DNA of 59,438 nt from Microcystis aeruginosa LEGE 91341 (GCF_015206885.1 NZ_JADEXY010000007.1:1-59438), one strand, 5' to 3'. Positions 43,046-52,412 are shown, counted from the first letter of the stretch. Notes: generated by a model not told the origin, from the letters alone. A program made the numbers and translations.

Positions 43046-43429
43046 TTAATTGCGGAATTGGTTTAGGTATTCAGTATGTGGATTGGTTTCAGGCAGTAAA
43101 GGAATGGCTTCAGCTTCTTGGATTTTTGCTCTTTCTTCTTCTCGTTTTTCGAGTTCTATCTCAGGGCCAAAATTTAAACCTAAAGCATCGACAAGTTTAT
43201 TACTATCGTTGCTGAGAACACAAAAAGGACTCATCCACATAAATAATTGTGTTTCTAAAGCAGTAGCTACTCCCAGAATTAGATGAGAAGAAGGACGTTT
43301 TCCCCCATCAGGAGTGTTTATCCAAGAATTAGTAGCAGTCGTAAAAACCTTAATCCAAGCTTGATTAATTTGGTAGTAATCCAACCATTTATCTTTAAGT
43401 GCTGCTTTTAATTCCTCAAAGTTGCTCAT
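43046..43429 (-). CDS. DUF5331 protein of the chl cluster
   Basis: A 127-residue protein located between chlL and chlN, its usual cyanobacterial position. It starts SNFEELKAALKDKWLDYYQINQAWI and contains a conserved TPDGGKRPSSHLILGVATALE stretch, with an acidic tail (EKREEERAKIQEAEAIPLLPE). The ATG at 43429 is preceded by GGAGAC at a good distance; a longer frame to 43477 lacks a site. It ends 16 bases before chlN. Role unknown; probably assembly or regulation of the dark reductase. Confidence 0.85.
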   Translation of the reverse strand: MSNFEELKAALKDKWLDYYQINQAWIKVFTTATNSWINTPDGGKRPSSHLILGVATALETQLFMWMSPFCVLSNDSNKLVDALGLNFGPEIELEKREEERAKIQEAEAIPLLPETNPHTEYLNQFRN

Positions 43430-43499
43430 TTTGTCTCCTTGGCTGAATAATGATGTTCTCTCTATTAGAGTTCCCAATAAGAGGGAAAAATGATCATCA

Positions 43500-43650
43500 T
43501 CGAGTCCTCGATAAAATTCGTGGGTAGGGTGAGTTAGGTGACGATGAGTTAGGCTATTAACTAATAAGTTAATTATGCGCCGTAACCCACTCAGAAAAAG
43601 AGTTTATTGGTGGTTATTGGTGGGTTACGATGTCCCTAACCCACCCTAGA
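43500..43650. repeat. GGGTGGGTTA inverted repeat between DUF5331 and chlL
   Basis: GTGGGTAGGGTGAGTTAGG on one side and CCTAACCCACCCTAG on the other, with an inner CGTAACCCACTC / GGTGGGTTACG pair, fold into a long imperfect hairpin. It fills nearly the whole 228-base gap inside the chl cluster and could reduce read-through from chlL. Confidence 0.6.
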
Positions 43651-43657
43651 AAATAAT

Positions 43658-44527
43658 CTAAACCATCATTAGATCTAATTCCGCCTCGGCGTTAACTTTG
43701 GGTTTATCAGCATTAAGATAGAAATCCGATAATAAAGTGAATAACTCCCGGTCGGCAGATTCTTTAGGAATAACTCCTTCTGGTTTGGCTAAAATCTGAT
43801 CGGCAATGTTGAGATAATAGTCACAAACGTAACTTAACATCGGATCCTTGTCGGCCATTTCAAAGAGAGTTTGACCTTTAACTCTGGACACACGAATATC
43901 TTCAATTAAGGGTAAAACTTCTAACACTGGCATGGGAACATGATCCACATATTTATTAATTAAATCGCGTTTTGAGGTGCGATTACCAATTAATCCTGCT
44001 AGTCGCAGGGGATGGGTGCGAGCTTTTTCCCGGACGGAAGCGGCGATGCGATTGGCGGCAAAAAGAGCATCAAAGCCGTTATCTGTGACAATTATGCAGT
44101 AATCGGCGTAATTTAAGGGTGCGGCAAATCCTCCACAGACCACATCCCCCAAAACATCAAACAAAATCACGTCAAATTCATCAAAAGCGTTCAATTCTTT
44201 TAATAATTTCACCGTTTCCCCGACGACGTAACCGCCACAACCAGCGCCGGCCGGGGGACCCCCCGCTTCCACGCATTTGACACCACCGTAACCTTCATAG
44301 ATAACGTCTTCGGGCCAGATGTCTTCGTAGTGAAAATCTTTTTCTTGTAGGGTATCAATGATTGTGGGAATAAGAAAGCCTGTCAGGGTGAAAGTGCTAT
44401 CATGCTTGGGGTCACAGCCTATTTGTAGGACTTTTTTGCCTCTTTTGGCTAAAGCAGCCGAAATATTACAGCTTGTTGTCGATTTACCGATGCCACCTTT
44501 TCCGTAGACCGCGAGTGTTAAAGGCAT
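43658..44527 (-). CDS. chlL: Light-independent protochlorophyllide reductase iron protein
   Basis: A 289-residue NifH-like ATPase that passes electrons from ferredoxin to ChlNB. Walker A is [11 protein letters not shown] (8-18), and the switch regions are [11 protein letters not shown] and [13 protein letters not shown]. The [4Fe-4S] cysteines of the homodimer interface lie in [15 protein letters not shown] and in DVVCGGF. Complete and of standard length. First gene of the chl cluster, with the 460-base region 44528-44987 upstream as likely promoter. Confidence 0.98.
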   Translation of the reverse strand: MPLTLAVYGKGGIGKSTTSCNISAALAKRGKKVLQIGCDPKHDSTFTLTGFLIPTIIDTLQEKDFHYEDIWPEDVIYEGYGGVKCVEAGGPPAGAGCGGYVVGETVKLLKELNAFDEFDVILFDVLGDVVCGGFAAPLNYADYCIIVTDNGFDALFAANRIAASVREKARTHPLRLAGLIGNRTSKRDLINKYVDHVPMPVLEVLPLIEDIRVSRVKGQTLFEMADKDPMLSYVCDYYLNIADQILAKPEGVIPKESADRELFTLLSDFYLNADKPKVNAEAELDLMMV

Positions 44528-44987
44528 GGAAGTTCTCCTAAATGTACGTTTGAATGGTGAGTTTGTTTATCAGTGCTTCGATCGCAATTATTGACCATCT
44601 CCCCACCTCTTGGCAAGAGGCTCAATTTTTACCTACTATAGCTAGAGTGAGAATAAAAGCTTAAAAACTAGATAAATAATTTTTTAGAGCTTATAAAGTC
44701 TCTGAAATTGATAAAAACTTATAAAAAAAGCTTTATTTATATATTTAATATAAATACAAACAAAAAACAAAAAACCGCCAAAGCTTTACAAAAACTCGAT
44801 AAACAGAGTTTTACCGTGCCAAACCCAGACAAAAAAGGTCAAGATAGAGGCAGTCTAGAGACCGATGTCAGATTTTCGTGAATAATCATTACAATTTTCC
44901 CGATCAGCAGATTAAATAAATCGATCCTGAGAAGGATGCTGAAAAAAGCTGTAGTACAATTAGAACAAAGTACCTGTAGGGTTTCCC
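44528..44987. other. Divergent intergenic region, chlL promoter side
   Basis: 460 bases of AT-rich DNA between chlL and the divergent membrane-protein gene. It must hold at least two promoters. AGAGCTTATAAAGTCTCT (about 44687-44704) and AAAGCTTTATTTATATATTTAATAT-type tracts are conspicuous. A GTCTAGAGAC palindrome is at about 44852. No gene, element or named operator could be assigned. Confidence 0.4.
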
Positions 44988-45833
44988 ATGCGAGTTAAGC
45001 AAAAAACGCTGACTACACTCTTATTAGAAAATAAGGCTCCTAAATATCGTCCTTTTCTGGGTTTTTTTCTGGCTGGGTTTCCTTTGCTGTTTTTAGCCTA
45101 TGTAGTTTTTTTCCAGCGCGCTTATCTCGACTGCATTCGGTTAGGCACAAAAAGGATAGATTGTCAATATGTCCAAGAGTATAATTTTCCTGTTTCTAGT
45201 CGGGAAAATTTTTCTTTAACTCACATTAAAGCTACGGCTGTCTATCAGGAAGTTTTTATCAGTGTTGAGCAGAAAAAAACTGTTAATAACACGGTTTTAT
45301 TGGTTGGAAGAAATAACCATCTCTACATCGAGAATTTTCGGGATGTGCAGTCAGCTAGTGATTTTAAAACCCGATTTGAGAGTTTTGTGAATAGATATCA
45401 AACTCAGGAAATTATTGCAAAAAGTCCCCTAGATACCTTGTCAGTACTGCTAGAACACCACCATAATTATCGCTATTATCTTTGGGGTATGTTATGCTTA
45501 TTGTCTGGTCTATTGTTACTTTATGATGCCAGCTATTGGGAGAGTTATATCTTTAATCAGGTTACCGCTACCCTAACCCATAAGCGACAACATTTAACTT
45601 TTAGAAGTGAAAGTGATTATCTTCTAGAGAGAATTGTTGAGGCAAAAGTAGAAGACTACAAAGGCTTTTTAGGGTCTAATTACCGACGGATTATTTTAAC
45701 CCTATCGAACGGTGAAAAAATCATTCTAAATAGCCGTTTACTGGAATCTATAAGTAACGGAAAAAGGGAAGAAAAAATCCTGGCAATGATTGCCGAAAAG
45801 TTAAACTTAACTCAAGAGGAACTGTTAATCTAA
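44988..45833 (+). CDS. Two-span membrane protein of unknown function
   Basis: A 281-residue protein. Helix 1 is about 22-43 (FLGFFLAGFPLLFLAYVVFF). An external domain of about 115 residues follows, then helix 2 about 163-182 (YLWGMLCLLSGLLLLYDA). The C-terminal cytoplasmic domain (about 190-281) has beta strands of a PH-like type (LTHKRQHLTFRSE, RRIILTLSNGEKIILNSRL). It is followed by a two-span small protein 4 bases later, likely one transcript. No family is recognised. Confidence 0.7.
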   Translation: MRVKQKTLTTLLLENKAPKYRPFLGFFLAGFPLLFLAYVVFFQRAYLDCIRLGTKRIDCQYVQEYNFPVSSRENFSLTHIKATAVYQEVFISVEQKKTVNNTVLLVGRNNHLYIENFRDVQSASDFKTRFESFVNRYQTQEIIAKSPLDTLSVLLEHHHNYRYYLWGMLCLLSGLLLLYDASYWESYIFNQVTATLTHKRQHLTFRSESDYLLERIVEAKVEDYKGFLGSNYRRIILTLSNGEKIILNSRLLESISNGKREEKILAMIAEKLNLTQEELLI

Positions 45834-45837
45834 GTAA

Positions 45838-46023
45838 ATGCGCTCCAATTCTAGCTATTTAAAGTCTCTTTTTTTCGGTTTCCTATTGGTGACTGTGTTA
45901 GTTTATGTATTACGCGGCATGGGAATATTATCCTTTTTACCCGGAGGATTAATTTTGTTATTAATTCTGTCTTCTGTGGTGACGGGAATCCTCTACGGAA
46001 TCGATAAAACCCGCCGTTTTTAG
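45838..46023 (+). CDS. Small two-span membrane protein
   Basis: A 61-residue protein, nearly all membrane: about 10-28 (LFFGFLLVTVLVYVLRGMG) and 30-50 (LSFLPGGLILLLILSSVVTGI), with a basic tail (GIDKTRRF). It starts 4 bases after the stop of the previous gene, which supports it being real and co-expressed. No match to a known family. Confidence 0.6.
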   Translation: MRSNSSYLKSLFFGFLLVTVLVYVLRGMGILSFLPGGLILLLILSSVVTGILYGIDKTRRF

Positions 46024-46161
46024 GAAAATATTGGCTCTTCCTTCCAGACAGAAACGAGAAGGCTGCATCTCATTTTTGTAAATCTACTAAGTTGCGATTT
46101 TTAGGGGGAAACTCTCTGCTAAAGTCGGGCGTTACTTTCGATTTTATCACTCAATCCAAGC

Positions 46162-46183
46162 TTTTGGGGGGTTCTACCCCCCA
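46162..46183. repeat. Perfect G6/C6 hairpin
   Basis: TTGGGGGGTTCTACCCCCCAA, a perfect stem with a three-base loop, in the gap 46024-46533. It lies 14 bases before a family A element. It could act as a bidirectional barrier after the two membrane genes, but no U-tract follows. Confidence 0.6.
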
Positions 46184-46195
46184 AGACAGCTGCTG

Positions 46196-46313
46196 ATACT
46201 AAATCCAGTTATTAAAAACTGATTATTTATTCTCCGTTTTGCCTTTTGCATGAGTAGAAAACGGGTTTCTCCGAGAAACCCGTTTTCTGTGCGTTACTCA
46301 ACGGATTTAGTAT
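46196..46313. mobile_element. Miniature inverted-repeat element, family A, with nested palindrome
   Basis: Inverted orientation relative to 3597-3694, with full ATACTAAATC / GGATTTAGTAT ends. In its middle, where other copies have AGGCAAA units, lies AAACGGGTTTCTCCGAGAAACCCGTTT (about 46259-46285 region), a perfect hairpin not present in the other copies. Confidence 0.7.
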
Positions 46314-46463
46314 GATATATCTGTAATAATTTAAGAGTCACTGATAATTGCTGATTGTCGGTATTTTTGCAAATGTGAGATACACCCAACGAGAAGAATC
46401 CAACGGTTCTAACGTCAATGTCAAGATTGCGGTTGTTAGTTTCTGAGCAATCCCACTGATAAA

Positions 46464-46503
46464 AATATCGGCTGCATCTTCTATTTGTGATATGAGATGC
46501 AGC
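46464..46503 (-). terminator. Likely terminator of ispH
   Basis: On the minus strand, GCTGCATCT - 15-base loop - AGATGCAGC followed by CGATATTTTTATC, starting about 30 bases after the ispH stop. Stem is perfect; the U-run begins 5 bases late, so efficiency is uncertain. Confidence 0.6.
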
Positions 46504-46533
46504 CATTGCCAAAGGCTAACACACCTAGGCTAA

Positions 46534-47742
46534 TTAACCAGGGACTAAAGAAGATTTGAGCGCAAAAATTTTCTCGATTACCTCTTCTACCACCTTATCG
46601 GGAGTGGAAGCGCCGGAAGTCACTCCGACGATAATTTTTCCCTCATTTAACCAGTTATCGGTGATAATTAAATCGCCACCTAAAGGTTTATGTTCGATGC
46701 GATTACCGGGGAGAATGCGCTCGGCACTATCGATATGATAGGAGGGAATGGCACGCTCGATCGCTATTTCCTGTAGGTGAGTGGTATTAGAGGAATTATA
46801 GCCCCCAATTACCACCATTAAAGAAAGCGGTTCTTTCACCAGTTCAAACATGGCATCTTGACGCTCTTGAGTGGCATCACAGATGGTATTAAAACTCATG
46901 AAATGATCTTTAAAATCGATCGGTCCGTACTTTCTCAACATAGTATGCTCGAAGAGTTTGCCAATTTCCTCCGTTTCACTTTTCAGCATCGTGGTTTGAT
47001 TGGCAATACCGATATAATCTAGATCGCGATCGGGATCGAACCCCTGGGAATGAGCATTTTTAAACTTCTCTAAAAACTCGTTTTTATCGCCACCGTGGAG
47101 AATATAATTAGCGACATAATTAGCTTGAGCCAAATTTAAAACAATTAGATAAGTGCCGGCAAAAGAGCTAGTGGCGATCGTTTCTTCGTGATTATATTTC
47201 CCGTGAATAATCGAAGTATGGGCGCTTTTTTTGTGCTTTTCCACAGAATTCCACACCTTAGAAACCCAGGGACAAGTGGTATCCACAATCATGCAACCCT
47301 TATCGTTAAGTATTTGCATTTCTGAGACACTGGCCCCAAAAGCGGGTAAAATCACCACATCCCCCGATTCCACCACAGTAAAGTCTTTTTGGCCATTTTC
47401 CACCGGAATAAAACCCACGGCCATGGAGCGCAGACGCTGATTAACCGAGGGATTGTGAATAATTTCGTTAGTAATCCAGAGACGTTCCTGGGGAAAATGT
47501 TGACGAGTTTCGTAGGCCATAGCAACAGCGCGTTCTACCCCCCAACAAAACCCAAAAGCTTGAGCGAGATAGATCGTCACGTCACCCCGTTCTAAACGAT
47601 AATTATTTTCACGAATTTTTTGGATCAGGTCGCTTTGATACTCATTGGTCATCGCATCCATTACTTCCTCTTTGTGACCGAATCCCTTGCGGTTATAGTT
47701 ATCCGATTGCTGTAGGGTGCGTTTAAAGGATTTTGTATCCAT
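46534..47742 (-). CDS. ispH: 4-Hydroxy-3-methylbut-2-enyl diphosphate reductase
   Basis: Last enzyme of the MEP isoprenoid pathway, making IPP and DMAPP for carotenoids, chlorophyll tails and quinones. The 402-residue cyanobacterial/plant-type length is normal. The three [4Fe-4S] cysteines are visible in [30 protein letters not shown] and [25 protein letters not shown] carries a substrate-binding His. Complete, single-gene unit with a probable terminator behind it; crr6 ends 94 bases upstream on the same strand. Confidence 0.96.
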   Translation of the reverse strand: MDTKSFKRTLQQSDNYNRKGFGHKEEVMDAMTNEYQSDLIQKIRENNYRLERGDVTIYLAQAFGFCWGVERAVAMAYETRQHFPQERLWITNEIIHNPSVNQRLRSMAVGFIPVENGQKDFTVVESGDVVILPAFGASVSEMQILNDKGCMIVDTTCPWVSKVWNSVEKHKKSAHTSIIHGKYNHEETIATSSFAGTYLIVLNLAQANYVANYILHGGDKNEFLEKFKNAHSQGFDPDRDLDYIGIANQTTMLKSETEEIGKLFEHTMLRKYGPIDFKDHFMSFNTICDATQERQDAMFELVKEPLSLMVVIGGYNSSNTTHLQEIAIERAIPSYHIDSAERILPGNRIEHKPLGGDLIITDNWLNEGKIIVGVTSGASTPDKVVEEVIEKIFALKSSLVPG

Positions 47743-47836
47743 GATTCTCTGATAGGGGTATTGGTGGCGCTAAATTGGGCGAGACAGTAGCTTGCCATAT
47801 ATTTAAAATACCTTATCTAGTCAGCCCAGGGAGTCT

Positions 47837-48310
47837 TTAGAGACTAGAGAGAAATTCCTCGTCGATATCGTAACCAAACTGTTGAGCAAAAAATTTTAAG
47901 CGAGATAAAGCAGGAATTTGCTGACTTTTCAGCCAATCAGACAAAATAAAGAGTTTTTGCATCACAAAAATCTCCAAAGCTTCGGGATTATATTGAATTC
48001 CTTCCCCGCGATGGAATTGATGGGGAACCAACATAGCAGCATAACGAGCGATTTCTCCCTGTTTTGGGTCAAGAATAAAGATTAACCAGGGATAAACCGC
48101 ATCTAAACGCAAAAACCACAGCCTGACTTCCGGTATCTCCGATAATTCTCGCATATCACCCTCCGCGCGAGGATAATCTATCTCTAATTGTAGAGCTTGT
48201 TCCAGTTCGGCGATCGCTGATCGTGACTGATAATCTTGAATAATAGTCTCTAAGGATGATAGATCGAGATTTTGGATTTGATTGGGGTTAAGAGCGATTT
48301 TGACAGTCAT
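47837..48310 (-). CDS. crr6: CRR6-family NdhI maturation factor
   Basis: A 157-residue protein of the chlororespiratory reduction 6 family, needed to assemble the NdhI subunit of the NDH-1 complex. Typical stretches: LEIDYPR, DMRELSEIPEVRLWFLRLDAVYPWL, IARYAAMLVPHQFHRGEGIQYNPEALEIFVMQKLF. The start is ATG at 48310 (TVKIALNPNQI); the reading frame continues 31 codons upstream but those residues are unlike the family. ndh genes are not nearby. Confidence 0.9.
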   Translation of the reverse strand: MTVKIALNPNQIQNLDLSSLETIIQDYQSRSAIAELEQALQLEIDYPRAEGDMRELSEIPEVRLWFLRLDAVYPWLIFILDPKQGEIARYAAMLVPHQFHRGEGIQYNPEALEIFVMQKLFILSDWLKSQQIPALSRLKFFAQQFGYDIDEEFLSSL

Positions 48311-48443
48311 AGGGGCAAATAAAAGGTTATATCGGGCAAAATTACGGTTTTTTATCCCTAGATCACAATGATCTATCTCAGAAAATACTCTTAATCGGGA
48401 CAAAAAAACTAAGTTTGACTATTCTCTCACTCCGGAGCGGCCA

Positions 48444-48517
48444 GGGAAACCGGACAAAAATCGCCAAGGTTGGATTTCTCCCACAATTTAACCTCCCTTG
48501 CACACCGGGTTTTTTAG
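48444..48517 (+). repeat. Left copy of a 75-base direct repeat with terminator-like end
   Basis: GGGAAACCGGACAAAAATC ... GGTTGGATTTCTCCCACAAT ... CACACCGGGTTTTTTAG. The right copy is at 49528-49603 in the same orientation, about 85% alike by eye. The two flank a 1-kb stretch of decayed genes. Confidence 0.6.
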
Positions 48518-48616
48518 ATTGATAACTATTAGGGTGATATTGTGGCTCTTCTCGACTTTGTGTGATAATTTTTGCTTATGAAATCGTGAAATGTTTACTG
48601 GGAAAGACTTTTAGAA

Positions 48617-48844
48617 CTATTTTGTTAAATAAACTATCAGTATAGACCTCGTTTCCACACAGAAACCAGAAGAACCATATTGTCCTCGTTTGCTCATCAG
48701 TTCCCCATGGGTTCTTACTTCGCTAATTTTACCGTTTTCGAGAACAACAATGGCATCTGCCAGTGGACAAAGAGCTAATCGATGACTAATGACTATTGAT
48801 AAATTTCCTATTCTCCACTGGCAGCAAGGGAGCCAGTCTTTCAC
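48617..48844 (-). pseudogene. C-terminal relic of an ABC transporter ATPase
   Basis: The middle of this frame reads LSIVISHRLALCPLADAIVVLENGKISEVRTHGELMSKRGQY, the switch-His (ISHR) region and C-terminal end of an exporter-type ABC ATPase. Walker A, signature and Walker B are missing upstream. The first 12 and last 20 residues do not fit. Just upstream on the same strand (about 48905-49010) a second relic ends FVWGKVIDKVAHFPDITLFD. The piece resembles peptide or lipid exporters. Confidence 0.65.
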
Positions 48845-49211
48845 TCAAAAATGAGTAATTCTCTGGATAATTATTCTAGAGGATTTAACCCTTTTTTCCT
48901 TAACTTAATTAAGGGCAATCAATCGGGATTATCAAAGAGAGTGATATCGGGGAAATGAGCTACTTTATCAATTACTTTACCCCAGACAAATCCTCGAACT
49001 AGATCGTACAGAAAAGCAAAGAGTCAACTGGTAATCCTGCTGAGGGAATCGGTAAACAAGCTAAGGAATATTAACCCGCTCACACTTGCGACTACATTTA
49101 AAACAAACAACGGTTGAGTTTTCTCTGACGAATAATACAGATTATTACATTCTCCCGCACTCGAACCAGGGATAAAGGTACAATAGAACTGTAGGGTTCT
49201 GGAGGGTTGCT

Positions 49212-49391
49212 ATGTTTACACACAACTTAGATGACAGAAAACTGCCCCTCGATCGAGAAGGGAAAACTCTGCAAAAACTCACCTATCGTTCACCGAAAAT
49301 CCACCACCTTGATCGCCCCAGCAATTTGTCAATGGTAGGGAATTCAAGGATTGTGGGATTTAGGAGGAAAATTTGCCCTCGTTATTCTTGA
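49212..49391 (+). CDS. Small peptide, possible RiPP precursor relic
   Basis: A 59-residue frame with a good GGAGGG ribosome site 5 bases before the ATG. The first 40 residues are charged and leader-like. TYRSPKIHHLDRP resembles the YxxPxL element bound by the recognition domain of lasso-peptide leaders, though the G and T usually seen after it are absent. The tail (VGNSRIVGFRRKICPRYS) lacks an acceptor Asp/Glu at positions 7-9 and is probably frame-scrambled. The nearby ABC exporter and asparagine-synthetase-like scraps fit such a cluster. Alternatively it is chance. Confidence 0.3.
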   Translation: MFTHNLDDRKLPLDREGKTLQKLTYRSPKIHHLDRPSNLSMVGNSRIVGFRRKICPRYS

Positions 49392-49428
49392 TGGGAGTCC
49401 TGCGACAACATTTCCTAGGCATTGCTGA
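49339..49428 (+). pseudogene. Asparagine-synthetase-like N-terminal scrap
   Basis: A frame without a start, overlapping the end of the small peptide, reads GIQGLWDLGGKFALVILDG, like the L-W-x-x-x-G-x-FA-x-V-I-x-D segment of the glutaminase-like domain in AsnB and lasso cyclases. It stops at TGA 49426. Too short for certainty. The remaining bases to 49527 contain nothing recognisable. Confidence 0.25.
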
Positions 49429-49527
49429 TGTCAAAAGTGGTAGTCGCATCGGCAGTTCCCTAGCTGTGATCCCATGGTTGCCACCAAGCAACTGAAGTGA
49501 GACGGGGATATCATCCCAGAGGGGGAA

Positions 49528-49603
49528 GAGAAACCAGACTAAAATCCCTGGGGTTGGATTTCTCCTACAATTTAACCCCCTCTGCACACTGAGGGTTTTT
49601 TAG
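49528..49603 (+). terminator. Right direct repeat ending in an intrinsic terminator
   Basis: Mate of 48444-48517. Its last 24 bases (49578-49601) form CCCTC - TGCACACT - GAGGG followed by TTTTTT on the plus strand, a plausible terminator for whatever was transcribed from 49212. The BASS gene starts 80 bases later. Confidence 0.6.
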
Positions 49604-49683
49604 TCGGCAAAATCGGGAACCAGGGACAAGAATAAATTAGTCAATTTATGGGAAAATAAGCTCATCTTCTCGGCTTTTATCCC

Positions 49684-50553
49684 ATGCAGGCCAACTTTTT
49701 TACTAATATCCTCTTACCCGTTGCCCTAGGCGTTTTAATGTTAGGCATGGGATTAGGATTAATTCCCGCCGATTTTCAGCGTATCACTCGTTATCCCAAG
49801 GCAGTCCTGATCGGTTTAGTCAATCAAATTATTATTCTACCGATCGTCGGTTTTATTATTGCTTCTCTTTTGCCTCTCCGTCCAGAAATTGCCGTCGGTT
49901 TAATGATTGTCGCGATTTGCCCCGGCGGTCCTTCCTCCAATGTTTTAACCTATTTAGCTAAGGGAGATGTGGCTCTTTCTGTTACTTTAACCGCTTTTAG
50001 CAGCATCATCACCATTTTCACAATACCTTTTTTAGCCAGTTTTACTATCCAGCATTTTATGGGTGAAAGTGCCGCCATATCCCTACCCATTGGTTCCACT
50101 ATGGCGCAGATATTTTTGATTATACTTTTACCCCTGGTTATCGGTATGACTATCCGCCATTACTTCCCTTTACTGGCCAAAAGTCTGGAACCGATAACTA
50201 ATCGTTTGGCCGTAATTTTTCTAGCAGTTATTATCTTCTTATTAATCCTGAAAGAATGGGAACGTTTACCTTTATTTATCGCTCAAACTGGTCTGGCAGT
50301 GATTATTTTAAATACGATTGCTTCCCTAATTGGTTTTTTCAGTGGTCGTTTATTTCAATTAACTATTCCCCAAAGAATTTGTATCGCAATTGAAGTGGGT
50401 ATTCAAAGCGGCACTTTAGCTATTGCCATCACTGCCGGTTTATTAAAGAATCCCGATCTAGCCATTCCCGCAGTTGTCTATAGTTTATGGATGTATGTCA
50501 GCGCTTTTATCGCTGTTTATTATGGTCGCCAAAAAGCCGCTTTGGCAAAATAG
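49684..50553 (+). CDS. Bile-acid:sodium symporter family (BASS) transporter
   Basis: A 289-residue sodium-coupled carrier with about nine to ten membrane helices. The family's LGVLMLGMGLGL start and the unwound helix region VAICPGGPSSNVLTYLAKGDVALSV are present, the latter contributing the sodium sites. The pseudo-repeat EVGIQSGTLAIAITAG is also seen. Plastid and cyanobacterial relatives move pyruvate or other organic acids, while bicarbonate carriers (SbtA, BicA) belong to other families. Substrate here undecided. Confidence 0.9.
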   Translation: MQANFFTNILLPVALGVLMLGMGLGLIPADFQRITRYPKAVLIGLVNQIIILPIVGFIIASLLPLRPEIAVGLMIVAICPGGPSSNVLTYLAKGDVALSVTLTAFSSIITIFTIPFLASFTIQHFMGESAAISLPIGSTMAQIFLIILLPLVIGMTIRHYFPLLAKSLEPITNRLAVIFLAVIIFLLILKEWERLPLFIAQTGLAVIILNTIASLIGFFSGRLFQLTIPQRICIAIEVGIQSGTLAIAITAGLLKNPDLAIPAVVYSLWMYVSAFIAVYYGRQKAALAK

Positions 50554-50597
50554 CTAAATCGGGTGATAGGATATAGCTAAAAAACTGATAACTGATT

Positions 50598-51194
50598 ATG
50601 TTAATTGGTAAATATTTAACCCTTGAAGAATTATCTACCTGTTCCCAAACCTATCAAAAGTACGCAGCACAAATCGACCCCTATCCAAAAAATCCTGAAA
50701 CGATAACCGCTTGGCAAAATCTCGCTCACTTTATTATCGATCCAATTATTGATAATTTTGGTCGAGAAAGATTCCAATTAACCTACGGATTTTGTTCTAA
50801 TGATCTGAGAAAATTTCTCCAAAAAAAAGACCCAATCACCGGCTTAAAAAACGGTAGAATCGATCCCAGTCGTGATCAACATTGCGCTCACGAAATTAAT
50901 CAAAAAGGTCAATATTATTGTCAGCGATTGGGGGCAGCCTGTGATTTTCGGATTATCAATTTAACGAGCGATCGCCTGATAGATTGGATTTTAACCGCAA
51001 AATTACCCTTTGATTCTCTCTATTTTTACGGAATTAATCGCCCGATTCATATCAGCTACGGACCCCAACATAAACGAGATCTATGGACTTTTACCCCTAG
51101 AGGAACACCGACTAAAAAAGGGTTACAATCATGGTTAGAAGCCGCTAAATCTACCGATTCTGAAACAAAAAAATCCCCCGAAACTGGGGGATAA
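50598..51194 (+). CDS. M15-like peptidase-fold protein
   Basis: A 198-residue soluble protein. It looks like a peptidase M15 (DD-carboxypeptidase / Hedgehog-type) fold. Evidence: FQLTYGFCSNDLRKFL, then DPSRDQHCAHEINQKGQYYCQRLGAACDFRI, where the H-x-x-H/E and D positions resemble the S-x-H-x-x-G-x-A-x-D zinc motif. The exact motif is not matched, so catalysis is uncertain. The C-terminal KKSPETGG is encoded by the stem of the recA terminator. An ACTGATAACTGAT word abuts the ATG. Confidence 0.5.
   Translation: MLIGKYLTLEELSTCSQTYQKYAAQIDPYPKNPETITAWQNLAHFIIDPIIDNFGRERFQLTYGFCSNDLRKFLQKKDPITGLKNGRIDPSRDQHCAHEINQKGQYYCQRLGAACDFRIINLTSDRLIDWILTAKLPFDSLYFYGINRPIHISYGPQHKRDLWTFTPRGTPTKKGLQSWLEAAKSTDSETKKSPETGG
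51168..51194 (-). terminator. Intrinsic terminator of recA, inside the convergent gene
   Basis: Minus-strand ATCCCCC - AGTTTC - GGGGGAT followed by TTTTTTTG. The stem begins 23 bases after the recA stop and overlaps the last codons of the M15-like gene on the other strand. Confidence 0.85.
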
Positions 51195-51217
51195 CCAAGA
51201 CTTAAAACCGTCTTCTT

Positions 51218-52285
51218 TTAGATTTCTGGTTCCTGATCGTCCTCATCGTCCTCATCGGCAGGTTCCGTGGGGAAAGGAACCGAACCCATGTCTAATTTAT
51301 CCCGCAATAACTTCTCAATTTCCGCCGCTACTTCTGGCTTTTCTTCAAGATATTTAACGGCATTATCGCGACCTTGGGCAATATTTTCGCCATTATAGCT
51401 ATACCATGCCCCTTTACGAGTAACCACGTTAGTTTGTTCGGCGATATCCAGCATACAACCCACTTGGGAAATGCCTTTACCGAAGATAATATCAAATTCA
51501 GCAATCCGGAAAGGAGGTGCGACTTTATTTTTAGCCACCTTAACTTTAGCCCGAATTCCGTATTCTCCTTCCGTGCCTTTTTTTAAAGTTTGAATGCGAC
51601 GGATATCTAAACGTACCGAGGCATAAAATTTTAAGGCGTTTCCCCCGGTGGTCACTTCAGGATTGCCGTAGGTGACACCGATTTTTTGCCGCAGTTGATT
51701 GAGGAAAATGACCACACAACCGGATTTACCAATATTACCGGCAATTTTTCGCAGGGCTTTACTCATCAAACGGGCCTGCAAACCCACCTGATTATCCCCC
51801 ATTTCCCCTTCAATTTCCGCCCTCGGCACTAAAGCGGCCACCGAGTCGATGACGACGATATCCACGGCCGAAGAACGCACTAACTGGTCAACTATTTCTA
51901 GGGCTGCCTCCCCCGTATCCGGTTGTGCTACCAGTAAATTATTGATATCTACCCCTAAAACTTCCGAATAGGTGGGATCTAAAGCGTGTTCCGCATCGAC
52001 AAAGGCCGCCACTCCCCCAGCTTTCTGCACTTCTGCGATCGCATGGAGGGCTAAAGTGGTTTTGCCAGAACTTTCCGGCCCGTAAATTTCGACGATGCGG
52101 CCTTTCGGTAAACCGCCACCCAAAGCCATATCTAGGGTTAAAGCACCACTAGGCACGGTTTCCACCCGCATCCGGGTGGCGTCTCCTAAACGCATAATCG
52201 AACCTTTGCCAAAGTTGCGCTCGATTTGATTTAAGACTAAACCTAATGCCTTATCTCGATCGGGATTATTTGTCATTGTCGCCAT
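51218..52285 (-). CDS. recA: Recombinase RecA
   Basis: A 355-residue strand-exchange ATPase for recombination and DNA repair. Walker A is GPESSGKTT, with [19 protein letters not shown] (loop L1), [22 protein letters not shown] (L2, split over 21 residues) and a strongly acidic tail ([14 protein letters not shown]). Single gene with its own terminator. A LexA-type operator was not recognised in the 127 bases upstream. Confidence 0.98.
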   Translation of the reverse strand: MATMTNNPDRDKALGLVLNQIERNFGKGSIMRLGDATRMRVETVPSGALTLDMALGGGLPKGRIVEIYGPESSGKTTLALHAIAEVQKAGGVAAFVDAEHALDPTYSEVLGVDINNLLVAQPDTGEAALEIVDQLVRSSAVDIVVIDSVAALVPRAEIEGEMGDNQVGLQARLMSKALRKIAGNIGKSGCVVIFLNQLRQKIGVTYGNPEVTTGGNALKFYASVRLDIRRIQTLKKGTEGEYGIRAKVKVAKNKVAPPFRIAEFDIIFGKGISQVGCMLDIAEQTNVVTRKGAWYSYNGENIAQGRDNAVKYLEEKPEVAAEIEKLLRDKLDMGSVPFPTEPADEDDEDDQEPEI

Positions 52286-52412
52286 TAATTTTGTCCCCAG
52301 TTTTCTTAAGTAGTACAGCAGTATCTAAAGATTGTAGCTTGTTTTAATCTTGATCACCAAAAAGTTAGAGACTTTTTCCAGAATGGTGATCAAAAATCAA
52401 AAGTTTTGATTT

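Noticed and set aside
46294-46512. 72-codon minus-strand frame beyond ispH
   Set aside because: It covers the ispH terminator hairpin and the end of a family A element.
49140-49165. CACTCGAACCAGGGAT, considered as a tRNA T-arm
   Set aside because: No acceptor stem, anticodon arm or CCA-proximal pairing could be built around it.
49360-49587. 75-codon minus-strand frame
   Set aside because: Antisense to the peptide relic and to the right direct repeat; no motif.
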